A stretch of DNA of 64,000 bases from Acidobacteriaceae bacterium. GTDB lineage: Bacteria > Acidobacteriota > Terriglobia > Terriglobales > Acidobacteriaceae. This document shows positions 8,606-17,444 of the stretch, in pieces (within the stretch, counting starts at the first letter, position 1; each line of letters begins with the position of its first letter). The notes below the pieces were generated by a model. That model saw only the letters and a list, made by a program, of their open reading frames with translations. It did no database searches and was not told where the DNA came from. The translations under genes were made by a program, and so were the position numbers. The stretch is taken from contig PMAT01000021.1 of NCBI GenBank assembly GCA_003152695.1, positions 28,883 through 92,882 of the forward strand, read 5' to 3'.

Positions 8606-8782
8606 TCAGGAACGGGAGGGCCTGTGGTGCGGAATCTTGGCGGGATCGATCCCGAGCTTGCGCACTTCCTCCAATGCGGCGTCATAGTCCTTCGCATCGA
8701 CCGCGTTCGATAGTAAGAACTCAGCCCGGCGCTCGGGAGTATAGATTTCGACAGGAATGGAGGTAGTGCTTTCTGCTTTCAT
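8606..8782 (-). CDS. Small conserved-looking protein, 58 residues
   Basis: This short frame (MKAESTTSIPVEIYTPER...) has normal codon use for the region. Its ATG is preceded by AAGGTGG, and its predicted sequence is well ordered: a short beta-like start (TTSIPVEIYTPE), an acidic/alanine helix (RRAEFLLSNAVDAKDYDAALEEVRKLGID) and the tail PAKIPHHRP. No known family is recognised. The layout recalls small ribbon-helix or antitoxin-like proteins, but nothing proves that. It stands alone between accC and the TPR gene's terminator. The stretch 8416-8605 next to it shows nothing. Confidence 0.55.
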   Translation of the reverse strand: MKAESTTSIPVEIYTPERRAEFLLSNAVDAKDYDAALEEVRKLGIDPAKIPHHRPSRS

Positions 8783-8823
8783 GCCACCTTAGTTTCGCAC
8801 GCTCTTGCTAAATCGCGAAACCA

Positions 8824-8851
8824 GCAAAACGCCCCTCCTGAGAGGGGCGTT
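8824..8851 (-). terminator. Terminator ending the tonB-exb-TPR transcript
   Basis: A perfect ten-pair stem (AACGCCCCTC with GAGGGGCGTT) carries a four-base loop and is followed on the minus strand by T residues. It lies 28 bp after the TPR lipoprotein stop. It is symmetrical enough to work weakly in the other direction too. Confidence 0.85.
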
Positions 8852-8878
8852 CAAGTTTCGGTTGCAACTGCAACAATC

Positions 8879-9700
8879 TTACTGAGGGGTTTCGGTGGTG
8901 ACGATGCCCGAGGGACCGGCTTTCTCGGCCTTGGCCTTCTTGGTGGCCATGGTCTTGTCAACCCAGTCGTCAGCCGCCTTGAGATCGGCCTTACGGGCGT
9001 CAGGATTGTCGCACTCGTACTCGGCGCGCTGGCGGTACAGCAGGTTCAGATAAGCCATGGCGTCGTCGTAATCGGGCCGAAGCTGCAGCGCCTTCTGCAG
9101 GTTCTGAATTCCGTTTTCGACCTTCTGCTCGTTCTTTGCCTGGAGCTCGGAGCAAGCTTTCTTGTCCTTGAGTTCGTCGGTTGGCTTCATCCCCAGGCTG
9201 GCGCGCACGGTCTGGTCGGGCTGGTAGGCCTGCATCCAGTCGATGACTGCGAGCGAATAGTAGGTCTCCGGGTCATTAGGATCCAGCTGAGCGACCTTCT
9301 CGTGGTACTCCCTCGCCTGATCAAACTTCTTCATGCCGAAGTAAAGCGAGGCGATGCCCTTCAGGGCATTGACCTGCTGTTCTTTGGGCGGATTCTGAGC
9401 CAGGACCTGCTTAAAGACATCGATGGCCTGTTCGGCATAGCGATTGTTGTCGGGGGAGTCGGCGCCGGGGATATATTGCTGGGCGTATGCGGTGGCCAAA
9501 TAAAGACGGGCCGTTACCAGGCTGGAATCAAGGTCCACCGCGTTCTTGAAATGTTCGATCGCGTCTTCGAATTTTGCGTTTTTGTAGGCCTGAACGCCTT
9601 TGTTGAGCTGATCGCGTGCTCTCAGCTTGCTGCAGCCAAGGGTTGAGAACAACGCAAGCAGAACCATAAGTACCGTCAGTACCCGTCCGCTTTTGTTCAT
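8879..9700 (-). CDS. TPR-repeat lipoprotein
   Basis: This is a tetratricopeptide-repeat protein anchored to a membrane by a lipid. The start at 9700 (MNKSGRVL) gives a typical lipoprotein signal with lipobox FSTLGC. A GTG four codons earlier sits too close to GGAGAG. About 273 residues hold four or five TPR helical pairs (GVQAYKNAKFEDAIEHFKNAVDLD; AREYHEKVAQLDPNDPETYYSLAVIDW; NGIQNLQKALQLRPDYDDAMAYLNLLYRQ) and a Lys/Ala-rich tail. It is the last gene after tonB-exbB-exbD-exbD, followed by a terminator. It probably supports the Ton complex or a scaffold for its outer-membrane partners; that role is inferred from context. Confidence 0.8.
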   Translation of the reverse strand: MNKSGRVLTVLMVLLALFSTLGCSKLRARDQLNKGVQAYKNAKFEDAIEHFKNAVDLDSSLVTARLYLATAYAQQYIPGADSPDNNRYAEQAIDVFKQVLAQNPPKEQQVNALKGIASLYFGMKKFDQAREYHEKVAQLDPNDPETYYSLAVIDWMQAYQPDQTVRASLGMKPTDELKDKKACSELQAKNEQKVENGIQNLQKALQLRPDYDDAMAYLNLLYRQRAEYECDNPDARKADLKAADDWVDKTMATKKAKAEKAGPSGIVTTETPQ

Positions 9701-9922
9701 GTTTGGTATCACTCTCCGTTGCCGTAGTTCGGGTTTCAGGGAGGCACGGGGCGGTTACTCAACGACGCCCCGCTTCTCGAGAAGGAAGATGGCAGCCCGA
9801 ATCACGTTCCTAGTTCTTTACCCCTGAGGCGACCGCCGTGGCGGGGCGCGCAAAGGGGGCGCCGATTCAGCCTCAGTGACGCGCAACCTTGGCGCGCCAG
9901 CAGGGCCCCGGCTCGCAAATGG

Positions 9923-10363
9923 CTAACCGCCGGCTTCGATTTTGGCCGTTATCAGCCCAACTTTATCGACACCCGCTGCGTGGGCGATGTCGATGACTTG
10001 TGCCACATCATTGAAGGTCAGGTCCGGATCAGCCTTGACGAACATGATTTTTTCCGCGCGGGTCTTGAAGATGTCGTTGAGACGGCCTTCCAGATTCTCC
10101 CACGTGACGTCGTCCTGGTTGATCTTCAGCGCCGGCTTATCGCCGCCGCCTTTCAGTACCTGCACCACAATGGTACGGTCGTTGCTGGGCGGTTGCTGGT
10201 GCTGGTCCTTGGGCGGTTGCGGAACCAGCGCGTCTAAACCTTTCGGAGTCAACGGCGTGATCACCATGAAGATGATGAGCAACACCAGCAAGACGTCAAT
10301 CATTGGCGTTACGTTGATGTCGGCTCTGGGACCCTCGCCGGGCCCCCCCATTGCCATACTCAT
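9923..10363 (-). CDS. exbD: ExbD/TolR-family proton-channel subunit (second copy)
   Basis: This is an inner-membrane partner of ExbB that couples proton flow to TonB. A short cytoplasmic start (MSMAMGGPGEGPRADINVTPMID) leads into one membrane helix (VLLVLLIIFMVITPL) with the conserved Asp of NVTPMIDV. A periplasmic domain follows (IVVQVLKGGGDKPALKINQDDVTWENLEGRLNDIF...MFVKADPDLTFNDVAQVIDIAHAAGVDKVGLIT). The 146-residue length is normal. It starts 12 bp after the other exbD, so the two are co-transcribed and may form a hetero-dimer. Confidence 0.92.
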   Translation of the reverse strand: MSMAMGGPGEGPRADINVTPMIDVLLVLLIIFMVITPLTPKGLDALVPQPPKDQHQQPPSNDRTIVVQVLKGGGDKPALKINQDDVTWENLEGRLNDIFKTRAEKIMFVKADPDLTFNDVAQVIDIAHAAGVDKVGLITAKIEAGG

Positions 10364-10375
10364 AAGGAACTCCCG

Positions 10376-10855
10376 TTACTGGGCGCCAGCGCCCGTGCTG
10401 GTACCGGTTGTGGGCGGCTTCTTCCCGGCGGCTCCAGTTTGTCTCTGTTCGGTCAACAGACCGACATCATCCACGCCGGCGGAGCGCACGTTGTCCACTA
10501 CGTCCACCACGGCGCCGTATTTGGCGCGAGCGTCGGCTTTGATAAAGACCCGCTTGTCCACTTTATTGGCCAGGCGGTCCTTCACTTTGGCGGTGAGCTG
10601 GTCGGCGGTGACCTTATCGGTGCCAAAGAAAATCTGCCCGTCACGCATGATGGCCACCAGCAAGGCATCTTCCTTGTCCGCGTCCTGCATGGGCACCGGG
10701 TTATTGACCTTGGCCATGTCCACGCTCACGCCCTTCTGCAACATGGGCGTGATGACCATGAAAATGATGAGCAGCACCAGCATCACGTCCACCATGGGGG
10801 TGACGTTGATGTTGGAGTTGACCTTCTTGCCTTCGGCGCGCACTGCGATTGCCAT
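10376..10855 (-). CDS. exbD: ExbD/TolR-family proton-channel subunit (first copy)
   Basis: This is a second ExbD/TolR protein with the same layout: NINVTPMVDVMLVLLIIFMVITPM as the single membrane helix carrying the proton-relay Asp, then a periplasmic domain ending GVDDVGLLTEQ and a Gly/Thr-rich tail. The ATG at 10855 lies nine bases after GGAGG; the upstream TTG at 10864 abuts the same site and is a poorer start. The two ExbD copies differ in their periplasmic parts, which argues for different roles rather than recent duplication. It starts 56 bp downstream of exbB. Confidence 0.92.
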   Translation of the reverse strand: MAIAVRAEGKKVNSNINVTPMVDVMLVLLIIFMVITPMLQKGVSVDMAKVNNPVPMQDADKEDALLVAIMRDGQIFFGTDKVTADQLTAKVKDRLANKVDKRVFIKADARAKYGAVVDVVDNVRSAGVDDVGLLTEQRQTGAAGKKPPTTGTSTGAGAQ

Positions 10856-10911
10856 AAAATTCAACCTCCTTCAGACCGGCCCCAGCGCCAACCGATGACG
10901 CTGAGTTCCAG

Positions 10912-11664
10912 TTACCGGCGGACCGTGCGACGCTTGAGGAAATAGTCGATCAGCTCGCTGGAACTGTTGTCCATTTCCACGTCGAAGGCTTCCACCTTGT
11001 TGGTGAAGTAGTTGAACATCATGACGGCCGGAATGGCGACGAACAGCCCGATAGCGGTGGTCACCAGAGCCTCCGAGATGCCGCCGGCGACGGCGCCCAA
11101 GCCGGTCGCTTTCTGGGTGGAAATCTCCTTGAAGGCGTTAAGAATGCCCACCACGGTGCCCAGCAAGCCGATGAAGGGAGCGGTGGAGCCGATGGTGGCC
11201 AGGCCACCCAGACCGCGCTTCAACTCGGCATGAACGATGGCTTCGGCACGCTCCAGAGCACGCTGGGAAGCTTCGATCTGCTCGCCGGGGATGTCGTTGG
11301 AATCGCCGTGGGCCTTGAACTCCTGCAGGCCGGCGACGACGACCTTGGCCAGATGGCTTTTCTTGTTGCGCTCGGCGACCTTGATGGCTTCCTCGATTTT
11401 GCCCTCACGCAGCGCGCCGGCCACGGCGGGAGCAAAGGCGCGCGACTGCTTGCGGGCCGCACTGTATGCCATGGCGCGATCGATCATAACGCCAATCGAC
11501 CAGCCCGACATAATGAACAGAATGAAGACAACGATCTTGGCCAAAATTCCCATCTGCTTCCAGAGGGAAATGGGATCCCAGCCCACGGTGGCTTCCTGGA
11601 AAATCCAGGCGGCAGCCGTCGGTACGTGGCTGAGAGCATAGGTGGCAAGGTTAGCTAGGAACAT
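10912..11664 (-). CDS. exbB: ExbB/TolQ/MotA-family proton channel
   Basis: ExbB forms the pentameric inner-membrane channel that energises TonB. The 250-residue protein has an N-terminal membrane helix (ILAKIVVFILFIMSGWSIGVMIDRAM), a cytoplasmic helical stretch, and the typical TolQ/ExbB core: LERAEAIVHAELKRGLGGLATIGSTAPFIGLLGTVVGILNAF, then ATGLGAVAGGISEALVTTAIGLFVAIPAVMMFNYF. The position between tonB and two exbD genes supports ExbB rather than TolQ. The 223 bp between it and tonB contains no gene and may hold a second promoter, though no clear one was seen. Confidence 0.93.
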   Translation of the reverse strand: MFLANLATYALSHVPTAAAWIFQEATVGWDPISLWKQMGILAKIVVFILFIMSGWSIGVMIDRAMAYSAARKQSRAFAPAVAGALREGKIEEAIKVAERNKKSHLAKVVVAGLQEFKAHGDSNDIPGEQIEASQRALERAEAIVHAELKRGLGGLATIGSTAPFIGLLGTVVGILNAFKEISTQKATGLGAVAGGISEALVTTAIGLFVAIPAVMMFNYFTNKVEAFDVEMDNSSSELIDYFLKRRTVRR

Positions 11665-11887
11665 GGGTGGACTTTTCCTCCTCAGAACTTGGGTTACGGC
11701 AGACCAATCTGCTTGCTATTGGTCGTGCAGGTGATTCGAATCTCCGGGCCGAATACTTTGCAAAACGACTTACCAACTCTTGACCCGCTCACAAGCAACA
11801 AAACTAAAAGCCCTGCCTGGATCGCAATGCAACCCTGCGCAGGCCAGGCATCGAGTTAGATGCGCGAAATGCTCACCCGCACATCGA

Positions 11888-12625
11888 CTAACCACCACCC
11901 GACAACGAGAAGATTACGTTGACCGTGGTGTCGACTTCCACGGGCTCGCCATTGAGGTAGTAAGGCTTATACCTCCATTGTTTGACGGCATCCAGCGCTG
12001 CGCCCGTGAGCATGGGGTGGCCGCTGACTACGTGCAGGTTCTGAATGGCGCCATCTCTGCCGATCAGGGCCTGAAGCACGACCGTCCCTTGAATACGGGC
12101 CTGGCGGGCCAGCGCCGGGTAGACCGGCGTCACTTTGTGGATCAACAATCCCTGCGAGACGCCCTGAGATACGCGCACCCGCTGCGGGGCGGCCTTGGGA
12201 ATGGCCACCGGCGTGGAGCTGAGCATTCCGCCCAGAACCCCGCCCATGCTGCCCCCGGGTACGCCGCCCGGCACGCCGCCCACTACACCCGCGACTCCCG
12301 TGCTCGGCGGTTGCTCGTCCTCTTTTATCATCTGAATCTTTTTCGGAATGGCCGTGGGTGTCCGCAACTGGCCGTTGTCCAGCTCGCTTTGGAGCTTCTT
12401 CACAATGTGCACTTCAGCGGCCGGTGGAGGCGGCGGTGGGGGTGGAGGCGGAGGCGCAACCAGGAAGGTCATCAGTTGCTGCCGGGGCAAGGCCTCGGTG
12501 AAAATTAAGGGCAACAACACCAGAACGCCAATCAGCAGGAGTTGGAGCACAAACGAGATGGCGGTAGTTGTTCCCCGCTTACCCCTAAACCTGCCGCCCG
12601 ATTCCATAAGGCTGTCTTCAAACAT
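11888..12625 (-). CDS. tonB: TonB energy transducer
   Basis: TonB spans the periplasm and transfers energy from ExbB-ExbD to outer-membrane receptors. The ATG at 12625 follows CGGAGAG at good spacing. A cytoplasmic start of about 20 residues leads to one membrane helix (TTAISFVLQLLLIGVLVLLPLIF), then a run of about eleven prolines, a flexible Gly/Val-rich linker (GVAGVVGGVPGGVPGG), and the C-terminal TonB domain (HKVTPVYPALARQARIQGTVVLQALIGRDGAIQNLHVVSGHPMLTGAALDAVKQWRYKP). Length is 245 residues. The cluster order tonB-exbB-exbD-exbD-TPR is typical of Acidobacteriota. Confidence 0.93.
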   Translation of the reverse strand: MFEDSLMESGGRFRGKRGTTTAISFVLQLLLIGVLVLLPLIFTEALPRQQLMTFLVAPPPPPPPPPPPAAEVHIVKKLQSELDNGQLRTPTAIPKKIQMIKEDEQPPSTGVAGVVGGVPGGVPGGSMGGVLGGMLSSTPVAIPKAAPQRVRVSQGVSQGLLIHKVTPVYPALARQARIQGTVVLQALIGRDGAIQNLHVVSGHPMLTGAALDAVKQWRYKPYYLNGEPVEVDTTVNVIFSLSGGG

Positions 12626-12784
12626 AGACCGCTCTCCGTCCAACGCTTCGATTACTTAGACACCGGGTAACAGCTTTTTGCTCCCAGGGGGACCGCCAGC
12701 CGCTGCTGCCTTCGTAGCCGGCGGAGCTTGGCTGGACTTCAGCCCGGCTGCCTCAGAAGGGCGAACCGAAGTATACACCCCCGC

Positions 12785-14002
12785 CTAGGCCTTGACCTTC
12801 ACCTTTTCCCTTGACTTGTCCCGGGCCGAGGACAAGCGCTGGACGGCCGACTGACCGGCCCGCTTGGCCCGCCATTCCTGATAGGCGACCAGCATCGGCG
12901 CCGCCACCGCGATCGACGAATAGGTCCCGATCAGGATTCCAATCACTAGAGCCAGGGAAAATCCCCGCAGCACTTCGCCGCCGAACACGTACAAGGACAG
13001 CACGGTCAGGAAAGTGAGGCCGGAGGTAAGAATGGTCCGGCTCAGGGTCTGGTTGATGCTCTTGTTGACGATGTCGGCCAGCGGCTCGCGGCGCAGCAGC
13101 TTGATGTTTTCGCGGATGCGGTCGAAGACGACGATGGTGTCGTTCATCGAATAGCCGATCAGCGTGAGGATGGCGGCAATCACCGTGAGGCTGATTTCCT
13201 TGTCCAACAGCGAGAAGAAGCCCACGGTAATAATGGTGTCGTGGAGGCAGGCTACCACCGCGCCCACGCCATAAATCATCTCGAAACGGAACCACAGGTA
13301 AACCAGCATGCCCGCCAGCGAGTAAAGCGTGGCCATGATGGCTTGACGGCGAAGCTGCGAGCCCACCTGCGGACCCACAATCTCCACGTTGCGCACCACG
13401 AAGTTGGAGGCGTAGAAGTCCTGCTGCAGCGCGCCAACCACCTCGGGAGGAACGATTCCGCGCAGCTCATCGACGGAAGTCAGAATTCCGCCGCGCTCCT
13501 TGTTGCGGAAATCCTCAATTTGTTTGGCGATGGCCTCGTACCTGGGGGCGGCGTCCACGCCCAAGTGCAGCGGATCTGTTTGCAGCAGGGACTTCTGCAA
13601 GCTGGGAGCGCCGGTGTTATTCAGGTCTTGCTTGCCTTCGGCGACCGGATTACGCGCCTGCAAGGCATGGATGATGGTGTTCTTGCCCTGGTCGAGTGCC
13701 GCCTCGCTGGTTTCCTGGATGCCCAGGTCCACCAGCACCTCGTTGTCGGAGGTCGGACCGAAGCGCTGGATGCGGGGATCGTGCAGCCCGGCGCGGTTCA
13801 TGTCGTTACGAATCTGGTCGAGATCGGGCGTCTGCGCGAATTTGACGTAAACCAGCGTGCCGCCGCGAAACTCCACTCCCAGCGGGATGTGGTGCCAGAA
13901 CAGCATGGAACAGATTCCAGCGACGCTGAACACCAGCGAGAAGGCAAGGAAATACCACTTCTTGCCGAGGAAGTCGATATTGGTATTGCGAAATAACTCC
14001 AC
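12785..14002 (-). CDS. secF: Protein translocase subunit SecF
   Basis: SecF, with SecD and YajC, uses the proton gradient to pull proteins through SecYEG. The chain has an N-terminal helix (WYFLAFSLVFSVAGICSMLFW), the signature GVEFRGGTLVYVKF, a periplasmic domain, and a C-terminal five-helix bundle (YGVGAVVACLHDTIITVGFF, NDTIVVFDRIREN, SRTILTSGLTFLTVLSLYVFGG). At 405 residues it is longer than E. coli SecF (323). The extra length lies in the periplasmic part (about 100-190) and a basic C-terminal tail. It starts 10 bp after secD, so the genes are one operon. Confidence 0.95.
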   Translation of the reverse strand: MELFRNTNIDFLGKKWYFLAFSLVFSVAGICSMLFWHHIPLGVEFRGGTLVYVKFAQTPDLDQIRNDMNRAGLHDPRIQRFGPTSDNEVLVDLGIQETSEAALDQGKNTIIHALQARNPVAEGKQDLNNTGAPSLQKSLLQTDPLHLGVDAAPRYEAIAKQIEDFRNKERGGILTSVDELRGIVPPEVVGALQQDFYASNFVVRNVEIVGPQVGSQLRRQAIMATLYSLAGMLVYLWFRFEMIYGVGAVVACLHDTIITVGFFSLLDKEISLTVIAAILTLIGYSMNDTIVVFDRIRENIKLLRREPLADIVNKSINQTLSRTILTSGLTFLTVLSLYVFGGEVLRGFSLALVIGILIGTYSSIAVAAPMLVAYQEWRAKRAGQSAVQRLSSARDKSREKVKVKA

Positions 14003-14012
14003 CGCTAGCCCC

Positions 14013-15632
14013 TTAAATGCTCAATGGCTCGCCACGCTGATGGCGGCTGAGAATGAACTCGAAGATCACGCGCGATACGAACACCGCGGTGAACAGGTTG
14101 GCCGCCAGACCGAAGCTGAGGGTCACCGCAAATCCCTTCACCGGACCGGTCCCGAACAGGAACAGGATGACGGCGGACACGATGGTGGTCACGTGGGTAT
14201 CGATAATGGTCGTCATAGCGTGATGAAAACCTTGTTCCACCGAGGAGGAAGGCGTCTTGCCATGCCGCAACTCCTCGCGAATACGCTCGAAGATCAGGAC
14301 GTTGGAGTCCACGCCCATGCCGACGGTCAGGATCACACCCGCAATCCCCGGCAAGGTCAAGGTGGCTCCGCTGTAGCCGAGGAATCCCAACAGGATCACC
14401 AGGTTCAGGACCAGGCCCAGGTCGGCGTTGATGCCAGCCGCGTGGTAATAGAACAGCATGAAGATCAGCACCGCGACCATGCCGATGACCGCTGCCCGCA
14501 CACCCTCGCGAATGGAATCGGCGCCCAGCGATGGCCCCACCGTGACCTCTTGCAGATACTTGATTCCCGCCGGCAGCGCGCCGGAGCGCAACGTCAATGC
14601 CAGGTCCTGGGTCTCCTCCGGACTGAAGGAGCCGGTAATGCGGCCCTGATCGTGGATCTGCTCCTGGATGGTGGCTACCGATTTCACTTTGTTATCGAGC
14701 ACCACCGCCAGCTTGTCGCCTACGTGGGCCGCGGTAAACGCGGCGAAGCGCCGTCCGCCGTCTCCGGTCAGGGTGAAATTGACATCGGGACGGCCATTCT
14801 CATCGCGGCCGCCATCGGCAGAACGCAGATCGGCGCCGCTCACCGCCGACGAGCGGCTGATGAGCCAGTACACCTCAGCAGCTTCCTCGGGATTTTGCGC
14901 GTGCGGAGTGGTGCCTTTCATCAGGAGGGTGTCGGGAGGAAGCACGCCGCCGTTGTCCTGCATGGCCGCCTGCTCACTGGGATAGGGCCCCTTGACCGCC
15001 TGCCGGATCTCCAGCATGGCGGTGGACTGCATGATCTCTTTCACGCGCGCCGGATCGTCCACGCCCGGCAATTGCACCAGGATCTGATAGTCGCCCAGTC
15101 CGTGCTCCTGGATCACCGGCTCGGAGACGCCGAGCTGGTCAATCCGGTTGCGGATGGTTTCGATGGCCTGCTGCACCGCTTTCTTCCGGGTGTCGTTGGC
15201 CACCGAGTTCTTCATGGCCAGGGTGTAGCCGTTCTCGGCGCCCGAGGCGAGATCGTAGTCGCCTAGTTTCTCGTTGACGATGCGCCGCAGCTCGGAGGAT
15301 GACTCCGGCGGCACGCCCTTGATCTGGACCAGCTCCGGGTGGTTCTGCGGATCGGGCTTGGAGATTTCCCCGAAGGCGACGTTGGCGCTCTTGAGGGCGT
15401 CCTTCAGGCGCTCGACTGCACGGTCGCTGTCGGCGTTGATGGCGTCGTTCACCTGCACCTGCAAAATCAGGTGGGTGCCGCCCTTCAGGTCAAGGCCCAG
15501 GTGGATGCGCTTCTGCACCGCAGACCGCAGGCCTTCACCCGTGAAACTGCCGGGGATGCCGATGATGCCGAAGAGAAAGAAGATCAGCACCGCAACGATC
15601 AAAACTGTCTTGAGGAGGAGATTCTTATTCAT
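14013..15632 (-). CDS. secD: Protein translocase subunit SecD
   Basis: SecD is the larger partner of SecF. The ATG at 15632 (MNKNLLLKTVLIVAVLIFFLFG) is preferred over a TTG four codons earlier. The chain shows the first membrane helix, GLDLKGGTHLILQV (the P1 start), the large periplasmic region with IRNRIDQLGVSEPVIQEHG and RITGSFS, then the C-terminal membrane bundle with PGIAGVILTVGMGVDSNVLIFERIREEL and the last helix near FELSRHQ-like basic end. Length is 539 residues. It lies between yajC (15 bp upstream) and secF (10 bp downstream). Confidence 0.95.
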   Translation of the reverse strand: MNKNLLLKTVLIVAVLIFFLFGIIGIPGSFTGEGLRSAVQKRIHLGLDLKGGTHLILQVQVNDAINADSDRAVERLKDALKSANVAFGEISKPDPQNHPELVQIKGVPPESSSELRRIVNEKLGDYDLASGAENGYTLAMKNSVANDTRKKAVQQAIETIRNRIDQLGVSEPVIQEHGLGDYQILVQLPGVDDPARVKEIMQSTAMLEIRQAVKGPYPSEQAAMQDNGGVLPPDTLLMKGTTPHAQNPEEAAEVYWLISRSSAVSGADLRSADGGRDENGRPDVNFTLTGDGGRRFAAFTAAHVGDKLAVVLDNKVKSVATIQEQIHDQGRITGSFSPEETQDLALTLRSGALPAGIKYLQEVTVGPSLGADSIREGVRAAVIGMVAVLIFMLFYYHAAGINADLGLVLNLVILLGFLGYSGATLTLPGIAGVILTVGMGVDSNVLIFERIREELRHGKTPSSSVEQGFHHAMTTIIDTHVTTIVSAVILFLFGTGPVKGFAVTLSFGLAANLFTAVFVSRVIFEFILSRHQRGEPLSI

Positions 15633-15647
15633 GAGAGGCTGCAACCC

Positions 15648-15962
15648 TTAGGACTTGGCATGGTCCTCCGCGGTCGTCAAGGTGACGATGGAGGAACGGG
15701 CCACTTCAATCTTAATGTTATCCGGGGGAACCCGCAGGACGACCGCATCATCCTTAACGGACATGATAACGCCAATGAGGCCGCCGCTGGTGACTACCCG
15801 GTCGCCGGACTTAATTTGCTGCAGCATCGCCTGCCATTTCTTCTGCTTGCGCTGCTGCGGCATGATCAAAAGAACATAGAAGATGGCGAAGATGGCAACC
15901 ATCATCAGGATCGGGGCCGAGCCGCCGATGCCCTGCACGAACATACCTGCCAATGTAGCCAT
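15648..15962 (-). CDS. yajC: Preprotein translocase accessory subunit YajC
   Basis: YajC is a small inner-membrane protein that binds SecDF. The 104-residue protein has one N-terminal helix (ILMMVAIFAIFYVLLIMPQQRKQKKW), followed by the conserved cytoplasmic domain (MLQQIKSGDRVVTSGGLIGVIMSVKDDAVVLRVPPDNIKIEVARSSIV). It starts the yajC-secD-secF block. tgt lies 186 bp upstream on the same strand, the tgt-yajC-secDF order seen in many bacteria. Confidence 0.95.
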   Translation of the reverse strand: MATLAGMFVQGIGGSAPILMMVAIFAIFYVLLIMPQQRKQKKWQAMLQQIKSGDRVVTSGGLIGVIMSVKDDAVVLRVPPDNIKIEVARSSIVTLTTAEDHAKS

Positions 15963-16148
15963 TTTGCTTTCGACTTTCTAGAAACCTTAGGGGCCAAAAG
16001 CCCCAACTATTATGAACCGCCTGGATGCTGGCCCGAAGGCCCGCACCACCCGAACGTCGCTTTTCAGCAACCTGTTCAGCCAGCCAGAGGAGAGCCCTGA
16101 CCTTCTATGGTATCGCGCTTTTGCCGGGGACCTGAACAGCGAAGGCTG

Positions 16149-17297
16149 CTAAGGAACACTCAAATGCGGTGGCCGGACGCCAGAAAGAAAATTCGCGACT
16201 TTCCCAAGTATTATAGCTTGCCGCACCTTACGCATGGTGTCAAGGTAATATGCCAGATTGTGGACGGTGTTCAGCACCTGCGCGAGCAATTCGCTGGAGG
16301 CATACAGGTGCCGCAGATAGGCCCGTGAGTAGCGCGCGCAAACCCGGCAAGCGCAGTTGGGGTCGAGCGGACCATCGTCGGTGGCGTAGCGCGCGTTCTT
16401 GATGGCGAGACGGCCTTGCGAGGTGAAGAGCAGCCCGTGTCGCGCCGCCCGCGTGGGTAGCACACAGTCCATCATGTCCACGCCCATGGCGACGTAATGC
16501 ACAATCTCTTCCGGAGTGCCCACCCCCATCAGGTAGCGCGGCTTGTCTTCCGGCAGAAATCGCATGGCTGTTTGCACCATCTCGTAGGTCATGGAGCGCG
16601 GCTCGCCCACGCTCAAGCCGCCAATCGCGTAGCCGGGAAAATCAAGCTCCACGGTCCGCTGTGCCGATTCGCGACGCAGGTCGGGAAACATTCCACCCTG
16701 CACGATTCCGAATAGTGTCTGCGTCTCACCTCCGCGCTCGGCAAACCACGGGACTTCACTCTTGTGGTCCTCGAAATATTGCTTGCTGCGCGCCGCCCAG
16801 CGCAGCGTCATCTCCATGGACGCCTGAGTGCGCGCGTACTCCGCCGGATGCTCGGTGCACTCGTCGAACGCCATAATGATGTCGGCGCCCAGTCCGATCT
16901 GGGCCGCAATTGCACTCTCCGGACTGAAGAAATGCGACGAGCCGTCGAGGTGTGAGCGGAAGGCCACGCCCTCTTCGGTGACCTTGCGCAGATCGCTGAG
17001 GCTGAACACCTGAAAGCCGCCGGAGTCGGTGAGGATGGGATGGTTCCACGCCATGAACTTCTGCACCCCGCCGAGTTGGCGCACCGTCTCGACGCCGGGC
17101 CGCAGATAAAGATGGTAGGTGTTGTTCAGCAGGATTTGGACGCCGAGTTCTTCCAGTGTGTCCTGAGGCACGCCCTTGACCGTCGCCAGCGTTCCCACCG
17201 GCATAAAGACTGGGGTCTGGACTTCACCGTGCGGCGTGAAGAAGCGTCCGGCGCGGGCGGCGCCATCGCGGGCTTCGACCTGGAAGCGGAAAGACAT
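16149..17297 (-). CDS. tgt: tRNA-guanine transglycosylase (queuine/preQ1 insertion)
   Basis: Tgt exchanges guanine 34 of GUN-anticodon tRNAs for preQ1 on the way to queuosine. The ATG at 17297 (MSFRFQVEARDG) gives the family's usual N-terminus. Key parts: ILTDSGGFQVFSL (Asp91, general acid/base), DIIMAFDEC, GIVQGGM, YLMGVGTPEEIV, the nucleophile region GVDMMDCVLPTRAARHG, and a zinc site CACRVC plus the following HL(Y) histidine. Length is 382 residues, normal for the bacterial enzyme. It heads the run leading to yajC-secDF. Confidence 0.95.
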   Translation of the reverse strand: MSFRFQVEARDGAARAGRFFTPHGEVQTPVFMPVGTLATVKGVPQDTLEELGVQILLNNTYHLYLRPGVETVRQLGGVQKFMAWNHPILTDSGGFQVFSLSDLRKVTEEGVAFRSHLDGSSHFFSPESAIAAQIGLGADIIMAFDECTEHPAEYARTQASMEMTLRWAARSKQYFEDHKSEVPWFAERGGETQTLFGIVQGGMFPDLRRESAQRTVELDFPGYAIGGLSVGEPRSMTYEMVQTAMRFLPEDKPRYLMGVGTPEEIVHYVAMGVDMMDCVLPTRAARHGLLFTSQGRLAIKNARYATDDGPLDPNCACRVCARYSRAYLRHLYASSELLAQVLNTVHNLAYYLDTMRKVRQAIILGKVANFLSGVRPPHLSVP

Positions 17298-17316
17298 CGC
17301 AGACGATTGTAATCGG

Positions 17317-17347
17317 ATCACCACAGGGGCACAGAGGTACAGAGAAA
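17317..17347. repeat. Dispersed 'ccacggaggcacagag' repeat copy
   Basis: The text ACCACAGGGGCACAGAGGT is a diverged copy of the element seen twice around 50.75 and 51.02 kb. It lies in the gap between the divergent tgt and acetyltransferase genes. Confidence 0.45.
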
Positions 17348-17444
17348 TCGGAAACGATTCTTAGGCTTGCGGGAAAGGGTCCGGCCGATTCTGAGGACGT
17401 AAGTTCCTTTGCAGATGCGCCGGGGCCCATTGCATACTGCGAGC

